Origin: an uncultured Clostridium sp.
GTDB taxonomy: Bacteria > Bacillota > Clostridia > Clostridiales > Clostridiaceae
Assembly (NCBI RefSeq): GCF_947039605.1
Contig: NZ_CAMQZG010000018.1
Span: 1 to 64,000, forward strand
DNA length: 64,000 bases
Direction of reading: 5' to 3'
Shown: positions 20,565 through 31,583 of the stretch, piece after piece
Numbering within the stretch: position 1 is the stretch's first letter
Layout: each line of letters starts with the position of its first letter
Translations under genes and position numbers: made by a program
Notes under the pieces: generated by a model
Database searches by the model: none
What the model was told of the DNA's origin: nothing
Seen by the model: the letters and a program-made list of their open reading frames with translations, nothing else

Positions 20565-21959
20565 ATGAAATTATGGTCAGGAAGATTTCAAAAAGAGGTT
20601 AGTGATGAGTTGAATGATTTTAATTCATCTATTCATATAGATTATAGAATGTATAAAGAAGATATTTTAGGGAGTAAGGCACATGTTACAATGCTTTCAG
20701 AGTGTGAAATAATTCCAAAAGAAGATGGAGAAAAGATAAAAGAAGGCTTAGATAAAATTCTCCAAAAAATAGAAAGTGGTGAAGTTGAGTTATCTAAGGA
20801 CCAAGAAGATATTCATATGAATATAGAAACGCTTCTTATTAAAGAGATAGGTGAGGTAGGAAAAAAACTACATACTGCTAGAAGTAGAAATGATCAAGTT
20901 GCTTTAGATATTAGAATGTATCTTAAAAATGAAATTAATATTATGAAAAAACTTATATTAGATTTTCAAGAGGTATTAGTAGAGAAAGCACAAGAGAATA
21001 CAACAACAATAATGCCAGGATATACACATTTGCAAAGAGCACAGCCTATAACTTTTGCACATCATATTTTAGCTTATTCAGAAATGTTTAAAAGAGATTT
21101 TGAAAGATTAGATGATTGCTATAAAAGAATGAATTCATTGCCACTTGGTAGTGGTGCACTAGCAACTACAACATATCCTATAGATAGAGTTATGGTTAAA
21201 GATTTATTGGGATTTGAGAGAGTATGTATGAATAGTATAGATGGAGTTTCAGATAGGGATTTTGCTATTGAACTTGCAAGTGATATTAGTATTGCAATGA
21301 TGCATTTATCAAGATTTAGTGAAGAGGTTATTTTATGGTGTTCTTCAGAATTCTCATTTGTAGAGTTAGATGATGCATATTCAACAGGTTCGTCTATCAT
21401 GCCACAAAAGAAGAATCCAGATGTAGCAGAACTTGTTAGAGGTAAGTGTGGAAGAGTCTATGGAGATTTAATGGGGTTATTGAGTCTTATGAAATCTTTA
21501 CCACTAGCTTACAACAAAGATATGCAAGAAGACAAAGAGTTAATCTTTGATTCAGTTGATACTTTTAAAATGTGTATTTCAATTTTTACTAATATGATTA
21601 AGACAATGAAGGTAAAAGAAGAAAATATGAGGGCATCATGTAAAGATGGGTTTATAAATGCTACTGATTTAGCAGATTATTTAGTTAAGTGTGGAATTGC
21701 ATTTAGAGATGCACATAGAATTCTTGGAGAGATGGTATTTTATTGTATAGAGAATAATAAAGCTTTAGAAGAACTAAGTTTAGGTGAGATGAAAAAATTC
21801 TCTAGCATATTTACAGATGAAGCTTTTGAAGCTATTGATTTAGTTAATTGTGTTGAAAATAGAAATGCAATAGGGGGGCCAAGTTCAGTTCAAACTAAAG
21901 AGAGAATTAAAGAATTAAAAGAGTATATAAATAAAAGTCGTGAGGCTTTGGAGGTATAA
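20565..21959 (+). CDS. argH: Argininosuccinate lyase
   Basis: A 464-aa member of the fumarase/aspartase superfamily that splits argininosuccinate into arginine and fumarate. The superfamily signature [12 protein letters not shown] is at about residues 277-288, [19 protein letters not shown] near 103 and [20 protein letters not shown] near 150. AGGAGAG precedes the ATG. Its stop is three bases from the start of argC, so the genes form one unit. Confidence 0.96.
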   Translation: MKLWSGRFQKEVSDELNDFNSSIHIDYRMYKEDILGSKAHVTMLSECEIIPKEDGEKIKEGLDKILQKIESGEVELSKDQEDIHMNIETLLIKEIGEVGKKLHTARSRNDQVALDIRMYLKNEINIMKKLILDFQEVLVEKAQENTTTIMPGYTHLQRAQPITFAHHILAYSEMFKRDFERLDDCYKRMNSLPLGSGALATTTYPIDRVMVKDLLGFERVCMNSIDGVSDRDFAIELASDISIAMMHLSRFSEEVILWCSSEFSFVELDDAYSTGSSIMPQKKNPDVAELVRGKCGRVYGDLMGLLSLMKSLPLAYNKDMQEDKELIFDSVDTFKMCISIFTNMIKTMKVKEENMRASCKDGFINATDLADYLVKCGIAFRDAHRILGEMVFYCIENNKALEELSLGEMKKFSSIFTDEAFEAIDLVNCVENRNAIGGPSSVQTKERIKELKEYINKSREALEV

Positions 21960-21962
21960 ATT

Positions 21963-23000
21963 ATGGTTAAGGTTGGTATAATTGGGGCTACCGGCTATGT
22001 TGGAATAGAACTTTTATCTTATTTATTAAGGCATCAAAAAGTTCAGGTTGTTGGGATAAGTTCAAAAAGTTTTAAGGATATGAAGATATCTGATATCTAT
22101 AAAAATTTATTGAAGATAAGTGATTTAATTTGTGAGGATGAAGATGCTGTTATTGAAAAGTCAGAAGTTATATTTGCAGCATTACCACATGGATTAAGTG
22201 AGAAAATAGCGAGTAAATTAATTGATTCTAAAAAGGTTTTAATTGATATAGGAGCTGATTTTAGATTAAGCGATGAGGGGGATTATATAAAATATTATAA
22301 TAAAAAATATTCTGATAAAGAGCTTCATAAAAAGGCTATTTACTGTATACCTGAATTGCATCGAGAAAAAGTTAATAAGCAAATGATTATAGCAAATCCA
22401 GGGTGTTATCCTACAAGTATATCACTTGGTTTAGGACCTGCTATTACAAATGATATAATTGTAGAAAATAGTATTATAATTGATGCTAAATCAGGTGTTA
22501 CAGGTGCTGGAAAGGTTGCAAATGATAATACTCATTATGTTGATTGTAATGAGAATTTAAAGCCATATGCATTAGGAGGAACACATAGACATACCCCAGA
22601 GATAGAAGAGGTTTTAAGTAGTTTATCTGATAGGAAATATCAGATTACTTTTACACCACATTTAATACCAGTAAATAGAGGGATACTATCAACAATATAT
22701 TTTAATTTAAAAATAAATATTAGTGTTGAAGCTATTTATAAAAAGTATTGCGAGTATTATAAGAATGAAAAATTTATTGTTATTTTACCAGTTGGAGATG
22801 TTGCTAATATAAAGCTTGCTAGAAATTCTAATTATTGTTATATATCTATTCATAAAGATGAGAGATGTAATAGATGTATTATAGTTTCTACTATAGATAA
22901 TATGGTTAAAGGTGCAGCAGGACAGGCTATACAAAATATGAATTTAAGATTTGGATTTGATGAAGATATGGGAATTGATATGATTCCAAAAATCTTTTAG
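21963..23000 (+). CDS. argC: N-acetyl-gamma-glutamyl-phosphate reductase
   Basis: A 345-aa NADPH-dependent reductase of arginine synthesis. The N-terminus IIGATGYVGIELLSYLLRH binds NADP(H), and the active-site cysteine is in IANPGCYPTSISLGLGP (about residues 141-157). HRHTPEIEEVLSSL carries conserved substrate-binding residues. GGAGG at the end of argH serves as its ribosome site. Confidence 0.96.
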   Translation: MVKVGIIGATGYVGIELLSYLLRHQKVQVVGISSKSFKDMKISDIYKNLLKISDLICEDEDAVIEKSEVIFAALPHGLSEKIASKLIDSKKVLIDIGADFRLSDEGDYIKYYNKKYSDKELHKKAIYCIPELHREKVNKQMIIANPGCYPTSISLGLGPAITNDIIVENSIIIDAKSGVTGAGKVANDNTHYVDCNENLKPYALGGTHRHTPEIEEVLSSLSDRKYQITFTPHLIPVNRGILSTIYFNLKINISVEAIYKKYCEYYKNEKFIVILPVGDVANIKLARNSNYCYISIHKDERCNRCIIVSTIDNMVKGAAGQAIQNMNLRFGFDEDMGIDMIPKIF

Positions 23001-23019
23001 ATAAAGGGGGCTATATAAA

Positions 23020-24237
23020 ATGAAAGTTTTAAGAGGAGGTATTACTGAGGCAAAGGGGTTTCTAGCTTCAGGAATACATTGTGGGATAAAAAAAAGAAAA
23101 GAAAAATTAGATTTAGCATTGATATATTCAGAAATTCCAGCAGTTGCGGCTGGGGTTTATACTCAAAATATAGTTAAAGGAAATCCTATAGAAGTTTGTA
23201 AAAAGCATCTTGAAAATGGTATTGCACAAGCAGTTATTATTAATAGTGGTAATGCTAATACATGTTCTGGTATTGATGGATTAGAAAAAGCTTATAAAAT
23301 GGCATCATTAATAGCCGAAGAGTGTAAAATTGGTATGGAAGATGTTTTAGTTGCTTCAACAGGAGTTATAGGAGTTCCTTTAAATATACAAGCAATTGAA
23401 GATAATGTAGCTAAATTAGTTAGCTGCTTAAATAAAAAAGGTAATATATATGCTAGAGAGGCTATTATGACAACTGACCTTATAAAAAAAGAGGTTGCAG
23501 TTTCCTTTAATATAGGTGATGAAGTTGTTACTATAGGTGGTATAGCAAAGGGATCTGGGATGATAAATCCTAATATGGCCACGACACTTGCTTTTGTTAC
23601 AACTGATATAAATATAAATAAAGTATGTTTAGAGAAAGCTCTTAAAATTGCAACAGAAAAAAGTTTTAATAGAGTTAGTGTAGATGGAGACCAGAGCACA
23701 AACGATAGTATATTAATACTTGCTAATGGAAAAGCAGAAAATGAGTTAATAAGTATTGAAGGTGAAATTTACAATGAATTTTTAGAAGCACTTACATTTG
23801 TATTGATGGAACTTGCAAAGCTTGTTGCAAAAGATGGGGAAGGTGCAACTAAACTTATTGAATGCAGGGTTAATAATACTAGAACTGAAGATGAGGCAGT
23901 TATTCTTGCAAAGAGTGTTATACAATCAGATTTAGTTAAAACAGCTATTTTTGGAAATGATGCTAACTGGGGTAGAATATTATGTGCGTTAGGTTATAGT
24001 GGTGTTATATTTGATCTAAATAAGATTGAAATAGCTTTTGAAAGTTCAAAAGGCTATCTTGAATTATTTAAGAATGGAAATCCGATTGGGTTTAGTGAAG
24101 AAAAGGCAAAAGAGATATTAGAAGAATCAGAGATTAATATTTTAGTGAATATTAATTCTGGAAATTATAGTGGATATGCATTTGGATGTGATTTAAGCTA
24201 TGAATATGTACGAATTAATGGAGATTATAGAACTTAA
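23020..24237 (+). CDS. argJ: Bifunctional ornithine acetyltransferase / N-acetylglutamate synthase
   Basis: A 405-aa proenzyme that self-cleaves before the threonine of the ATTLAFVTTD motif (about residues 186-195) to give alpha and beta chains. It recycles acetyl from N-acetylornithine to glutamate, so the pathway here is the cyclic one, in keeping with the absence of argA and argE. GGIAKGSGMINPNMATT and VDGDQSTNDS are further signatures. Whether it also makes N-acetylglutamate from acetyl-CoA cannot be told from the sequence. Confidence 0.95.
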   Translation: MKVLRGGITEAKGFLASGIHCGIKKRKEKLDLALIYSEIPAVAAGVYTQNIVKGNPIEVCKKHLENGIAQAVIINSGNANTCSGIDGLEKAYKMASLIAEECKIGMEDVLVASTGVIGVPLNIQAIEDNVAKLVSCLNKKGNIYAREAIMTTDLIKKEVAVSFNIGDEVVTIGGIAKGSGMINPNMATTLAFVTTDININKVCLEKALKIATEKSFNRVSVDGDQSTNDSILILANGKAENELISIEGEIYNEFLEALTFVLMELAKLVAKDGEGATKLIECRVNNTRTEDEAVILAKSVIQSDLVKTAIFGNDANWGRILCALGYSGVIFDLNKIEIAFESSKGYLELFKNGNPIGFSEEKAKEILEESEINILVNINSGNYSGYAFGCDLSYEYVRINGDYRT

Positions 24238-24281
24238 AAATTATTGTTTTTTATAGATAAAATAAAGGGGGCTTATAAACT

Positions 24282-25163
24282 ATGAAAATCAGTAATTTAG
24301 ATAAAGCTAATACTTTAATACAGGCACTACCTTATATTCAACAATATAATGATAAAGTTATGGTTGTAAAATATGGTGGAAATGCTATGAAAAATGAAAC
24401 TTTAAAGGAAGCTGTTATAAAAGATATAATACTTATGAGTTGTGTTGGAATAAAAGTTATCTTGGTTCATGGAGGTGGACCTGATATTAATAAAGTTTTG
24501 AAAAAAGTCGGTAAGGAATCAGAATTTATAAATGGGCTAAGATATACAGATAAGGAAACAATGGAAGTTGTACAGATGGTTTTAGCAGGGAAAGTGAATA
24601 AAGAGTTAGTTGCACTTATAAATAAAAATGGTGGAAATGCAATAGGCTTATGTGGAATAGATGGAAATATGATGAAAAGTGAAAAGAAAATAGCAGAAGT
24701 AGATCTAGGATATGTAGGTGATATTGTTGAGATTAATTCAAAGGTAATTTTAGATGCTTTAAAAAATAATTATATTAGCGTAGTTGCAACAGTTGCACAG
24801 GGACTCGATGGAAATATTTACAATGTGAATGCTGATACCGCAGCATCAAAAATAGCAGCAGCAATAAATGCAGAAAAGATAATATTACTTACAGATGTAC
24901 CAGGGCTAATGTTAGATATTGAGGATAATGATACTTTGATTTCTAATATAGATAAGAAAAACTTATATAAACTAATAGATGATAATATTATAAAAGGTGG
25001 AATGATTCCAAAGATAGAATGTTGTATGGATGCACTTGAACATGGGGTGGGAAAAGCACACATAATAGATGGAAGAATACCACATACGATACTTTTAGAA
25101 CTTTTTTCGGAAACTGGGATAGGAACTATGATAGAAATTGGGGAGGGAAATGATAATGAGTGA
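24282..25163 (+). CDS. argB: Acetylglutamate kinase
   Basis: A 293-aa amino-acid kinase. VVKYGGNAMKNE (about residues 28-39) and VILVHGGGPDINKVLKKVG (about 60-78) bind ATP and the acyl phosphate; NVNADTAASKIAAAINAEK and KGGMIPKIECCMDALE are typical. The C-terminus overlaps the start of argD by eight bases. Confidence 0.96.
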   Translation: MKISNLDKANTLIQALPYIQQYNDKVMVVKYGGNAMKNETLKEAVIKDIILMSCVGIKVILVHGGGPDINKVLKKVGKESEFINGLRYTDKETMEVVQMVLAGKVNKELVALINKNGGNAIGLCGIDGNMMKSEKKIAEVDLGYVGDIVEINSKVILDALKNNYISVVATVAQGLDGNIYNVNADTAASKIAAAINAEKIILLTDVPGLMLDIEDNDTLISNIDKKNLYKLIDDNIIKGGMIPKIECCMDALEHGVGKAHIIDGRIPHTILLELFSETGIGTMIEIGEGNDNE

Positions 25164-26328
25164 TTATAATGCAAAAAGACATAGAGAGTATTTAGTAAAC
25201 TCATATGCTTTTAATGAAATTACATTTGAATACGGTAATGGGAGTTATTTGTATGATGATAGAGGAAATGAATATTTAGATTTCACCTCTGGGATTGGAG
25301 TTAATTGCCTTGGGCATTGTAATGAAAAAATAGTAAAAGCAATAAAAGAACAGGCAGAAAAGTTACTTCATATTTCAAATATATATTTAAATAAAAACTC
25401 TATTGATTTAGCAGAAAAGTTAGTAAAGATATCAGGAATGAAAAAAGTGTTTTTTTCAAATTCAGGTGCAGAAAGCAATGAAGGTGCTATAAAAATAGCA
25501 AGAAAGTATAGTTATGATAAGTATGGTAAAGAAAGAGGAACTATTTTAACTCTGAATAAATCATTTCACGGCAGAACAATGAGTACATTAATGGCAACAG
25601 GACAAGAAAAATTCCATAAATATTTTCATCCATTTCCAACTGGATTTAAATACTTTGCTGCAAATGATATAGAAGCTTTTAAAAGTACATTAGATGATAC
25701 TGTTTGTGCTATTATGTTAGAAGCGATTCAAGGTGAAGGTGGTGTTAATCAATTAGATAGCAATTTTGTGAAAGAAATTACTGCTATATGTGAAGAAAAA
25801 GATATTTTACTGATTTTTGATGAAGTTCAAACAGGGATAGGTAGAACAGGAAAGTTTTTAGCTCATGAGTACTTTGATGTTAAAGCTGATATAGTTACAC
25901 TAGCAAAAGGGCTAGGTGGTGGAGTACCTATTGGAGCCATATTGTGTGGTGAAAAAACAGAAAATACCATAAAATATGGTGACCATGGATCTACTTTTGG
26001 TGGAAATCCTTTAGTTACGGCTGTTTCTAATGTTATTATTGATGAATTTATAGAAAATGATTTTTTAGCTGAGATAAATAAAAAAAGCAAATATATTTTC
26101 AATAAACTAAAAGATATAAAAAGTGATAATATAATAGAAGTTAGAGGAAGAGGTTTGATGGTAGGAATAGAAGTTAAAGGAGATATTGGTTTATATGTTA
26201 ATAAAGCTATTGAACAGAAATTGTTAATTTTAACAGCGGGAGGCTCTACATTAAGGCTTTTACCACCTTTAAATATATCTTATGATGAAATAAATAAATG
26301 TATCGATGTATTAGGTAATATATTATAG
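25156..26328 (+). CDS. argD: Acetylornithine aminotransferase
   Basis: A 390-aa PLP-dependent class III aminotransferase. The lysine that binds PLP is in TLAKGLGGGVPIGAILCGEK, DEVQTGIGRTGKFLAHEYF carries the cofactor aspartate, and FFSNSGAESNEGAIKIARK is conserved. GGGAGGG at 25141-25147 is eight bases before ATG 25156; an in-frame start 18 bases upstream has no ribosome site. Last gene of the cluster; argF and carAB are not in this window. Confidence 0.94.
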   Translation: MSDYNAKRHREYLVNSYAFNEITFEYGNGSYLYDDRGNEYLDFTSGIGVNCLGHCNEKIVKAIKEQAEKLLHISNIYLNKNSIDLAEKLVKISGMKKVFFSNSGAESNEGAIKIARKYSYDKYGKERGTILTLNKSFHGRTMSTLMATGQEKFHKYFHPFPTGFKYFAANDIEAFKSTLDDTVCAIMLEAIQGEGGVNQLDSNFVKEITAICEEKDILLIFDEVQTGIGRTGKFLAHEYFDVKADIVTLAKGLGGGVPIGAILCGEKTENTIKYGDHGSTFGGNPLVTAVSNVIIDEFIENDFLAEINKKSKYIFNKLKDIKSDNIIEVRGRGLMVGIEVKGDIGLYVNKAIEQKLLILTAGGSTLRLLPPLNISYDEINKCIDVLGNIL

Positions 26329-26439
26329 TATGAGATAGTTAATTTGCTTTTTTAAAACAATTTATATAATGAAAAAAATATAAAAATATGTTTTAATATA
26401 ATAAGAGATAAATGAAATGGTTTAGGAGGAGCAGATTAA

Positions 26440-26907
26440 ATGGCTGTAAAAAAAATTATACAATTAGGCGATGCGCGTCTTAGTAAAGTATCAGAAGAGG
26501 TAAAAGACGTAAGTGAAATAAAAGGATTATTAAAAGATTTAAAAGATACTCTTGCAACAGTTGAAGGAATTGGCCTTGCTGCACCACAGATAGGTGTGAA
26601 TAAGAAAGTAACTTTAATAGATTTTTTAGATGATGTAACTAGATATGTATTAATAAACCCTAGAATAATAAAAACTTCAAAGAAAACAGCAGTTGATTAT
26701 GAAGGTTGTTTAAGTTTTGTAATGCATGAGGGTTTAGTTGAAAGACCTACAAAAGTTGAAATAGAAGCTTTAAATGAACATGGCGAGCTTATGAACTATA
26801 AAGTAGATGGACTTTTAGCTAGATGTTTCTTACATGAGATTGATCATTTAGAAGGTATAATGTATACAGATAGAGCAACTGAAATGTATGAATTAGTTGA
26901 AGAATAA
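26440..26907 (+). CDS. def: Peptide deformylase
   Basis: A 155-aa iron/zinc hydrolase that removes the formyl group from new proteins. All three motifs are present: GIGLAAPQIG (about 43-52), EGCLSF with metal ligand C90, and HEIDH (132-136) with the other two ligands and the catalytic glutamate E133. AGGAGGAG precedes the ATG. A TATAAT lies at 26397-26402. It stands alone and is not linked to fmt. Confidence 0.95.
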   Translation: MAVKKIIQLGDARLSKVSEEVKDVSEIKGLLKDLKDTLATVEGIGLAAPQIGVNKKVTLIDFLDDVTRYVLINPRIIKTSKKTAVDYEGCLSFVMHEGLVERPTKVEIEALNEHGELMNYKVDGLLARCFLHEIDHLEGIMYTDRATEMYELVEE

Positions 26908-26917
26908 TAAATTAAAG

Positions 26918-26948
26918 TTAGAGTGAGATTATCTTACTCTAATTTTTT
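26918..26948 (+). terminator. Terminator after def
   Basis: Stem of about 11 bp with one wobble (26918-26928 region with 26932-26942) and a following run of six T. Confidence 0.75.
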
Positions 26949-26972
26949 GTTTTATAGTAGGATGGTGTTGTA

Positions 26973-28016
26973 ATGGAAAGGGTTATATTACATGTAGACA
27001 TGGATGCATTTTTTGCATCAGTTGAAATTTTAGATAATAAAAAGTTAGAAGGAAAAGCGGTGGTTGTTGGTGGAATATCAGATAGAGGAGTTGTTACTAC
27101 TTGTTCATATGAGGCAAGAAAGTATGGTGTTAAATCAGCAATGCCTATATATATGGCACAATCACTTTGCCCTGATATAATTATTGTGCCTGTTAGACAT
27201 TATAGATATCAAGAAATATCAAGTTTAATATTTAATATGTTTTCAGAATTTGTAGATAAGATTGAAAAGGTAAGTATAGATGAAGCTTATTTAGATATAA
27301 CTGACTTAAAGGTAGAGCCTATCAGATTTTCAATGATGCTAAAAAGTGAAGTGAAAAAAAGATTTGGATTAACAATGTCAGTAGGTATTTCATATAATAA
27401 ATTTTTTGCAAAAATAGCATCAGATTGGAATAAACCTAATGGAATAATGAAAATTGATAAAAATAACTTTAAAGAAATAATTGGTGGATTAAAAATAGAG
27501 CGGATTCATGGGCTTGGAGATAAGTCTGTGGAAAAGTTACAGAATATGGGGATATTAAAAGTTTCTGATATGTTTAATTTATCAAAAAGTTATTTTGTGA
27601 GTAGTTTTGGGAAATTAGGTGAAGAAATATACTTAAGAATACGAGGAATTGATAATAGAGAGGTTATTAGTGATTATAGTAGGAAATCATATGGGAAAGA
27701 AAATACATTTAGAGAAGATATTTTTGATAAAAAAATATTTAATGATTACTTAACGGAATATGTTAATGCTATTTACTCATATCTTAATAGAAATAATTTA
27801 AAAGGAAGAACATTAACTATTAAAATTAAAACAAATGATTTTATAAGTCATACAAAAAGTAAAACTTATTTAGAATACTTAGAAAATAAGCAGGAAATAC
27901 TTCAAAAAACATTAGAACTGTTCGATAAGATAGATATAAATAAACCTTTAAGATTAATAGGGCTTACAATATCAACTTTAGAAGAAAAATCTGATGAGCA
28001 AATTAGTTTATTCTAA
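26973..28016 (+). CDS. dinB: DNA polymerase IV (Y-family translesion polymerase)
   Basis: A 347-aa Y-family polymerase. HVDMDAFFASVE (residues 7-18) holds the first catalytic aspartates and VSIDEAYLDIT near residue 101 the other acidic pair. The middle helix-hairpin-helix (RIHGLGDKSVEKLQNMG) and the little-finger domain follow. The C-terminal EQISLF resembles the sliding-clamp motif QLSLF. It allows synthesis past damaged bases. No LexA-like site was noticed upstream. Confidence 0.93.
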   Translation: MERVILHVDMDAFFASVEILDNKKLEGKAVVVGGISDRGVVTTCSYEARKYGVKSAMPIYMAQSLCPDIIIVPVRHYRYQEISSLIFNMFSEFVDKIEKVSIDEAYLDITDLKVEPIRFSMMLKSEVKKRFGLTMSVGISYNKFFAKIASDWNKPNGIMKIDKNNFKEIIGGLKIERIHGLGDKSVEKLQNMGILKVSDMFNLSKSYFVSSFGKLGEEIYLRIRGIDNREVISDYSRKSYGKENTFREDIFDKKIFNDYLTEYVNAIYSYLNRNNLKGRTLTIKIKTNDFISHTKSKTYLEYLENKQEILQKTLELFDKIDINKPLRLIGLTISTLEEKSDEQISLF

Positions 28017-28045
28017 AAGGCAAGAATAGTAGCGCTTACCTTTTA
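28014..28045. terminator. Probable bidirectional terminator between dinB and the minus-strand gene
   Basis: AAAAGG-n-AAG ... CTT-n-CCTTTT imperfect stem between two converging genes, with A and T runs at the two ends. Confidence 0.5.
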
Positions 28046-28052
28046 AAATAAT

Positions 28053-28877
28053 TTATTTGAAATTAGAATTTATATAAGTAGTAACTTCAGTTTTATAACT
28101 AGGAATAGTTATATCAAAAGTTTTTTCTAATAAGGAACAATCTAAGCTAGAATTATAAGCTGTTTTTGTAAATTTAGAGAGAATTGAATCAGGGAATGGA
28201 GAAACTTCTTTTGGGAAATCAATAAAATTAAAAATAAATTTAGTTAAATCTAATTTAGAGCAAGAATTTTTAGTAGCGCAGTTATAAGTTCCAAATTTAG
28301 TAGTTTTTGATATAGTTAATATTATAGTTATAATGAGATTTATAGGTGTTGGATTAACTATTTTTTCGCTACAAAATATAAGTGGAGTTTTAGCATTGCT
28401 GATTATCTGCTTAATATAACAATTTTCTAGTCCAAATACCCAAGATAATCGAAGAATAAAATAATTTTTAGTATTATTTGTTAGGATAGCTTCAGAGCCT
28501 TTTTGGGATTCACCAAGAGTATTTATTGGATTAGATATTATATTCTCTACAAGTGGAAGTATAGGGTAATCACCGTATACTTCATGTGAAGAAAGATAAA
28601 TTAGTTTTATATTTAGTTCATTGCATATTTTAGAAATAATATTTATTGTATTAGTGTTTTGCTTTATAGCTTGACTACCAAGCTTTTGACATTCATCAAT
28701 ATCATATATAATATCAGTATGAAGTATTATGTTAATTTCATTTTTGAGAATAAAATCCTTTAAAGATTTATGTGATATATGTTCACTGATAAATTTTATT
28801 GACTCATTATTAGATTTTAAAGTATCATGTATATTTTTAAGTAAGGGATTATTATAATTTGTAATTAAGAAATTCAA
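28053..28877 (-). CDS. RmlD-like SDR protein with degenerate active site
   Basis: A protein of about 274 aa with the overall plan of dTDP-4-dehydrorhamnose reductase (RmlD): IKLIYLSSHEVYGDYPILPL, then NTLGESQKGSEAIL, then FILRLSWVFGLENCYIKQII. The catalytic Y-x-x-x-K pair is replaced (L and Q in LGESQKGSE), and the N-terminal glycine-rich NAD site is FLITNYNNPLLKNI, with no glycine. It may therefore be non-enzymatic. AAAGGAG lies 11 bases before TTG 28877, which is preferred to longer in-frame starts. No sugar-nucleotide genes are nearby. Confidence 0.6.
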   Translation of the reverse strand: MNFLITNYNNPLLKNIHDTLKSNNESIKFISEHISHKSLKDFILKNEINIILHTDIIYDIDECQKLGSQAIKQNTNTINIISKICNELNIKLIYLSSHEVYGDYPILPLVENIISNPINTLGESQKGSEAILTNNTKNYFILRLSWVFGLENCYIKQIISNAKTPLIFCSEKIVNPTPINLIITIILTISKTTKFGTYNCATKNSCSKLDLTKFIFNFIDFPKEVSPFPDSILSKFTKTAYNSSLDCSLLEKTFDITIPSYKTEVTTYINSNFK

Positions 28878-28944
28878 ATTTAGAAACACTCCTTTAAAAT
28901 TAAATTTAGGTTTATTTAATGTATATGCAAAGTAACACATTATG

Positions 28945-28974
28945 TTGACAAAAAAATATAAATATTATTATAAT
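28945..28974 (+). promoter_or_regulatory. Sigma-A promoter of the HelD-like gene
   Basis: TTGACA (28945-28950), 18-bp spacer and TATAAT (28969-28974), both consensus, 29 bases before the start codon. Confidence 0.75.
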
Positions 28975-29002
28975 AAATAGTTAATGATTGTAGGAGGTAT
29001 TT

Positions 29003-31306
29003 ATGGATATTAATGTTTTAGACAAAGAAAGACAGATTCTAAAGGATACTAAATTATGGTTAGATTTAGAAATAGAGAGAATTAAAAACGAAGAAAATGA
29101 GTTGAAAGGGAGAGTAAGTGCCCTAGAAAAAAATAGTAAGGGTGCTTATAATCAAGAATTAGATATAAATAAAAAGCTCTATAATATATTAAAGAAAAAT
29201 ATGGTTTCATATGAAGAAGCTAAAGAAAAACCTTATTTTGCTAGAATTGATTTTAGAGAATATAGAAGAGAACCTGAAACTTTTTATATTGGAAAAACAG
29301 GTCTTGGAGATATGGAAAATGGAGAAGAAAAAGTAATTGACTGGAGAGCTCCGATAGCAGATTTATATTATAGTGGTACTCAGGGAGAGGCTTATTATGT
29401 TGCTCCAGTTGGTGTTGTAGAAGGTGAACTTAAGACAAAAAGAAAGTTTTTATTTAATAAAAATAATGATATAGAGAAGTGTTTTGATGAGGGGATTAAT
29501 GAAATAATTCTTAAAGCTCAAGATGACGAGGAGAATGTTTTAATAGATGAGTTCTTAAAGGTGAATTTAGAAGAAAGTACAGGTGATAAACTTAAAGAAG
29601 TTGTTGCTACAATTCAAAAAGAACAAAATGATATTATTAGAGCTGATAAAAGTTTTCCTATGATAATACAAGGTTCAGCAGGTTCTGGTAAGACAACAGT
29701 TGCACTTCATAGACTTGCGTATCTTATGTATAGACATAAAGAGACTTTAAGTGGAAGTGATATACTTGTTGTAGCACCAAATAAAATTTTCTTAGATTAT
29801 ATATCAGAAGTTTTACCAAACCTTGGTGTTGATAAAGTTCCACAAATGACTTTTGAAGAATTAGCAGTAAAAAGATTAGCATTAAAAGGTAGTTTAATAA
29901 GTAAAGATAAAAAACTTGTTAAAATAATAGAAAACTCAGAAGATAATGAAATTAAGTACCTTAAAAATGAAAGCAAGTTAAAAGGAACATTAGGATTTAA
30001 AAGTATTTTAGATAGATACATAAGAGTCTTAGAAAGAAATGATAGCCAAGTAGAGGATATAAAAGTTGATAGATATTCACTATTTGATACTAAAGAGATA
30101 AAAAGACTTTTCTTAAAGGATTTAATAAATTATCCTATTAATAAAAGAAAAGATGAGATAAAAAGATATTTTGAAAAAAAATTAGGACAAAAAGTATTGG
30201 ATGTTTTAAATAAAATTGATTTCCAATATGATTATACAATTTCAAGAAGTAAAAAAACAATTGAAGATGAAGTTGAGAGAAGACGAGAAGTTATAAAGCT
30301 TTATGATGAAAGAGATAATAAAAAAGTTGAGATAAAAAAAGCATCAAAAATAGCATTTAATAAGTATTTTGAAGACTGGAAAGGTATTAGTACAAAAAAT
30401 ATTTATTATGAGTTATTTACAAATGATGAGATTTTACAAGAAGTTACTTCAGGTAAAATACCACCTAAACTTATTTCATATATATCTGAGACTCTTAAAA
30501 GTAATTTAGAAAGCAATTTAATTGATGCAGATGATTTAGCGGGGATGTTATATTTAGAATTTAAAATAGCAGGACTTGCAGAGGAAGATATGTTTAAGCA
30601 TATAGTTATAGATGAAGCACAGGATTATGCACCATTACAGCTTGAAGTTATTTCAATGATGAGTAGAGGTAGAAGTCTTACAATAGTTGGGGATATAGGA
30701 CAAGGAATATATTCATATAAAGGAATAAATTCATGGGATAATATTGTCGAAAATCTTTACAAAGAAAAAGGTATTTATAAAACTTTAACACAAAGTTATA
30801 GAAGTACAGTTGAGATAATAAAGTTTGCTAATGTTATATTAAAGCAGCAAGAGAATTTCCCAAAACCAGCTATGCCAGTTTTAAGGCATGGAATGGACCC
30901 AGAGATAAAAGAGTTTAAACTTGTAAAAGATTTTGCAAGTGATGTTGATGTTATAGTTAAAAAGGTAAGAGATGAGGGCAAAAAATCTGTTGCTATAGTT
31001 TGTAAGAGCTTAAAAGAGTGTAAAAGAGTTAGAGAGAATATGAAAAAGTATTCTGATAATAATTTTGTAATGGTTAAGAATGATGATAAAAAAATAGATT
31101 TAGATTTAATAATAATACCATCATACCTTACAAAAGGATTGGAATTTGATTGTACGATAGTTTATAATCTTAGTGAAGAGAATTATTCAAATAATGAATT
31201 AGATAAGAAATTACTTTATGTTGTTCTAACAAGAGCACTACATTATGAATATGTATTTTATAAAGGAGCTATATCTAGTTTAATAAGCAAAGAGGAGATT
31301 ATATAA
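29003..31306 (+). CDS. helD: HelD-like RNA polymerase recycling helicase
   Basis: A 767-aa superfamily 1 ATPase related to UvrD but of the HelD type, which removes RNA polymerase from stalled complexes. The N-terminal coiled coil (about residues 1-70, [20 protein letters not shown]) is the arm that enters the polymerase secondary channel in Bacillus Hel[16 protein letters not shown] is a family signature. Walker A is [18 protein letters not shown] (from about residue 224), motif II is [14 protein letters not shown], and [17 protein letters not shown] and VLTRA follow. AGGAGG precedes the ATG. The next gene starts on its stop codon. Confidence 0.88.
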   Translation: MDINVLDKERQILKDTKLWLDLEIERIKNEENELKGRVSALEKNSKGAYNQELDINKKLYNILKKNMVSYEEAKEKPYFARIDFREYRREPETFYIGKTGLGDMENGEEKVIDWRAPIADLYYSGTQGEAYYVAPVGVVEGELKTKRKFLFNKNNDIEKCFDEGINEIILKAQDDEENVLIDEFLKVNLEESTGDKLKEVVATIQKEQNDIIRADKSFPMIIQGSAGSGKTTVALHRLAYLMYRHKETLSGSDILVVAPNKIFLDYISEVLPNLGVDKVPQMTFEELAVKRLALKGSLISKDKKLVKIIENSEDNEIKYLKNESKLKGTLGFKSILDRYIRVLERNDSQVEDIKVDRYSLFDTKEIKRLFLKDLINYPINKRKDEIKRYFEKKLGQKVLDVLNKIDFQYDYTISRSKKTIEDEVERRREVIKLYDERDNKKVEIKKASKIAFNKYFEDWKGISTKNIYYELFTNDEILQEVTSGKIPPKLISYISETLKSNLESNLIDADDLAGMLYLEFKIAGLAEEDMFKHIVIDEAQDYAPLQLEVISMMSRGRSLTIVGDIGQGIYSYKGINSWDNIVENLYKEKGIYKTLTQSYRSTVEIIKFANVILKQQENFPKPAMPVLRHGMDPEIKEFKLVKDFASDVDVIVKKVRDEGKKSVAIVCKSLKECKRVRENMKKYSDNNFVMVKNDDKKIDLDLIIIPSYLTKGLEFDCTIVYNLSEENYSNNELDKKLLYVVLTRALHYEYVFYKGAISSLISKEEII

Positions 31307-31566
31307 TGGAAGAAAAGAAAATAATGGCATTTAAAGATATTGATGGAAATAAAATTGAGTTTGAGGTTGTTGCAGAAATATACCTTGATGAAGAAACAGA
31401 AAATGAGAAAAAATATTTATTACTTTCACCAGTAGAAGATGGAAAAGAAGAGGATATGTTTGCGTTTAGAGTAGATATAACTGAAAATGGTGAAGAATTT
31501 AATATGGTAGAAGATGATGCTGAATTTAATGAAGTTAAAAAAGTATACAAAGATCTTTTATATTAG
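31306..31566 (+). CDS. DUF1292 family small acidic protein
   Basis: An 86-aa acidic protein with the DUF1292 pattern: [20 protein letters not shown], then [20 protein letters not shown] and a helical acidic tail. Such proteins are common in Firmicutes; function is unknown. The ATG overlaps the helD stop (TAATG), so the two are translationally linked. Confidence 0.8.
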   Translation: MEEKKIMAFKDIDGNKIEFEVVAEIYLDEETENEKKYLLLSPVEDGKEEDMFAFRVDITENGEEFNMVEDDAEFNEVKKVYKDLLY

Positions 31567-31583
31567 GAGCAAGTGATTTAAAT

